Shown piece by piece: positions 5,682-6,271 of a stretch of DNA of 6,271 bases. The notes beneath the pieces were generated by a model. It had not been told where the DNA came from. It made no database searches and worked only from the letters and a program-made list of their open reading frames with translations. The translations under genes were made by a program, and so were the position numbers. The first letter of the stretch is position 1. Each line of letters starts with the position of its first letter. Source of the DNA: Sphingobacterium thalpophilum (GTDB taxonomy: Bacteria; Bacteroidota; Bacteroidia; Flavobacteriales; Flavobacteriaceae); the NCBI GenBank assembly GCA_943328865.2, contig CALQBR020000093.1, positions 1 through 6,271 on the forward strand, read 5' to 3'.

Positions 5682-6271
5682 TTAGTCTATTTTCGATTCA
5701 CTTGGTTCGATGTGAATTAAAACGTGTCCCAATTCAAAAATGTTTTCCCGCAAAGAATCTTTTAATCGATGCGCTAAATCATGCCCTTCTTTTACAGTGA
5801 TTGTAGCATCAACTATAGCATGAAGATCAACGTGGTATTTCATTCCTGACTTTCGGATAAAGCATTTTTCAGTATCAATTATTCCTTCCACTTGCTGCGC
5901 TACTTTTCTAATTTCTTCCATTAAGTCATCATACAAATGTTCATCCATAATTTCTCCCAGCGCGGGTCTGAAAATCAGATAACTATTATAAAGTATAAAT
6001 CCAGACGCAAATAATGCAGCCCAGTCATCAGCCGATTCATAGCCTTTCCCTAAAATCAATGCAATTGCAATTCCTATAAATGCAGCCACTGAGGTTATCG
6101 CATCGCTTCGGTGGTGCCAAGCATCTGCCTTTAATGAAGAACTATTAGTTTGGACACTACGCTTCATCACCAAACGAAAGGAATACTCTTTCCAAAGAAT
6201 TATGGCTCCTAATACAATAAGTGTCCACGATTTAGGTAATTCGTGAGGAATCCCGATATTGTTAATACTTT
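5682..6271 (-). CDS. Cation diffusion facilitator transporter, N-terminus missing (partial)
   Basis: This is a CDF-family inner-membrane exporter, which typically exchanges zinc, iron, manganese or cobalt for protons. The minus-strand frame stays open to the window edge, giving 195 visible residues beginning SINNIGIPHELPKSW. The true start is therefore outside, and the in-frame TTG at 6171-6173 is not it. Visible parts, numbered from the edge: a transmembrane segment at about 14-27 (TM4), then KADAWHHRSDAITS with the TM5 metal-site HxxxD (H52, D56), TM5 continuing to about 75, and TM6 at about 84-101. A cytoplasmic C-terminal dimerisation domain (about 110-190) follows, with family-typical histidines in HVDLHAIV, EGHDLAH and LIHIEPS. 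TM1-TM3, including the TM2 half of the metal site, are beyond the window, so metal preference cannot be judged. The gene converges on the DUF5686 gene with 56 bases between. Confidence 0.92.
   Translation of the reverse strand, partial: SINNIGIPHELPKSWTLIVLGAIILWKEYSFRLVMKRSVQTNSSSLKADAWHHRSDAITSVAAFIGIAIALILGKGYESADDWAALFASGFILYNSYLIFRPALGEIMDEHLYDDLMEEIRKVAQQVEGIIDTEKCFIRKSGMKYHVDLHAIVDATITVKEGHDLAHRLKDSLRENIFELGHVLIHIEPSESKID

Noticed and set aside
6171..6173. TTG as the start of the CDF gene
   Set aside because: The frame stays open upstream to the window edge and encodes family-typical membrane sequence, so the codon is internal.

Overview
The window looks like ordinary chromosome of a flavobacterium (Bacteroidota, Flavobacteriaceae, probably Flavobacterium or a close relative). 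Four things point there. The DNA is AT-rich. No start has a clear Shine-Dalgarno sequence, while some upstream regions carry a Bacteroidota-type -7 element (TAnnTTTG). Three exported proteins have short signal peptides ending in A-Q. One large protein joins a carboxypeptidase-regulatory-like domain to DUF5686, an architecture typical of this phylum. No rRNA, tRNA, CRISPR array, insertion sequence or phage gene was seen.

Layout, left to right. The last 43 codons of rny (RNase Y, +) end at 133 and run convergently into xerD (-, 216-1112); a perfect 26-bp hairpin between them should terminate both. Beyond xerD lies a terminator (1139-1165) and then a small outer-membrane beta-barrel gene (-, 1191-1736). 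A 318-bp divergent regulatory region (1737-2054) separates it from a second, unrelated small beta-barrel gene of the PorT-like family (+, 2055-2588), which has its own terminator (2609-2640). Then come aroQ (+, 2664-3080) and, 31 bp later and probably co-transcribed, the DUF5686 gene (+, 3112-5625). A cation diffusion facilitator gene (-, 5682 to the window edge, N-terminus missing) faces it.

Functionally this mixes housekeeping (mRNA turnover, chromosome dimer resolution, the shikimate pathway, metal efflux) with cell-envelope genes. The only suggested regulatory link is between the two divergent beta-barrel genes. An identical 12-mer, TTTAATCGTATT, lies upstream of each in the same orientation relative to transcription and at nearly the same distance from each predicted -7 element. 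A 12-bp perfect palindrome sits beside one copy. This is the most interesting signal in the window. I see no convincing previously undescribed multi-gene system.
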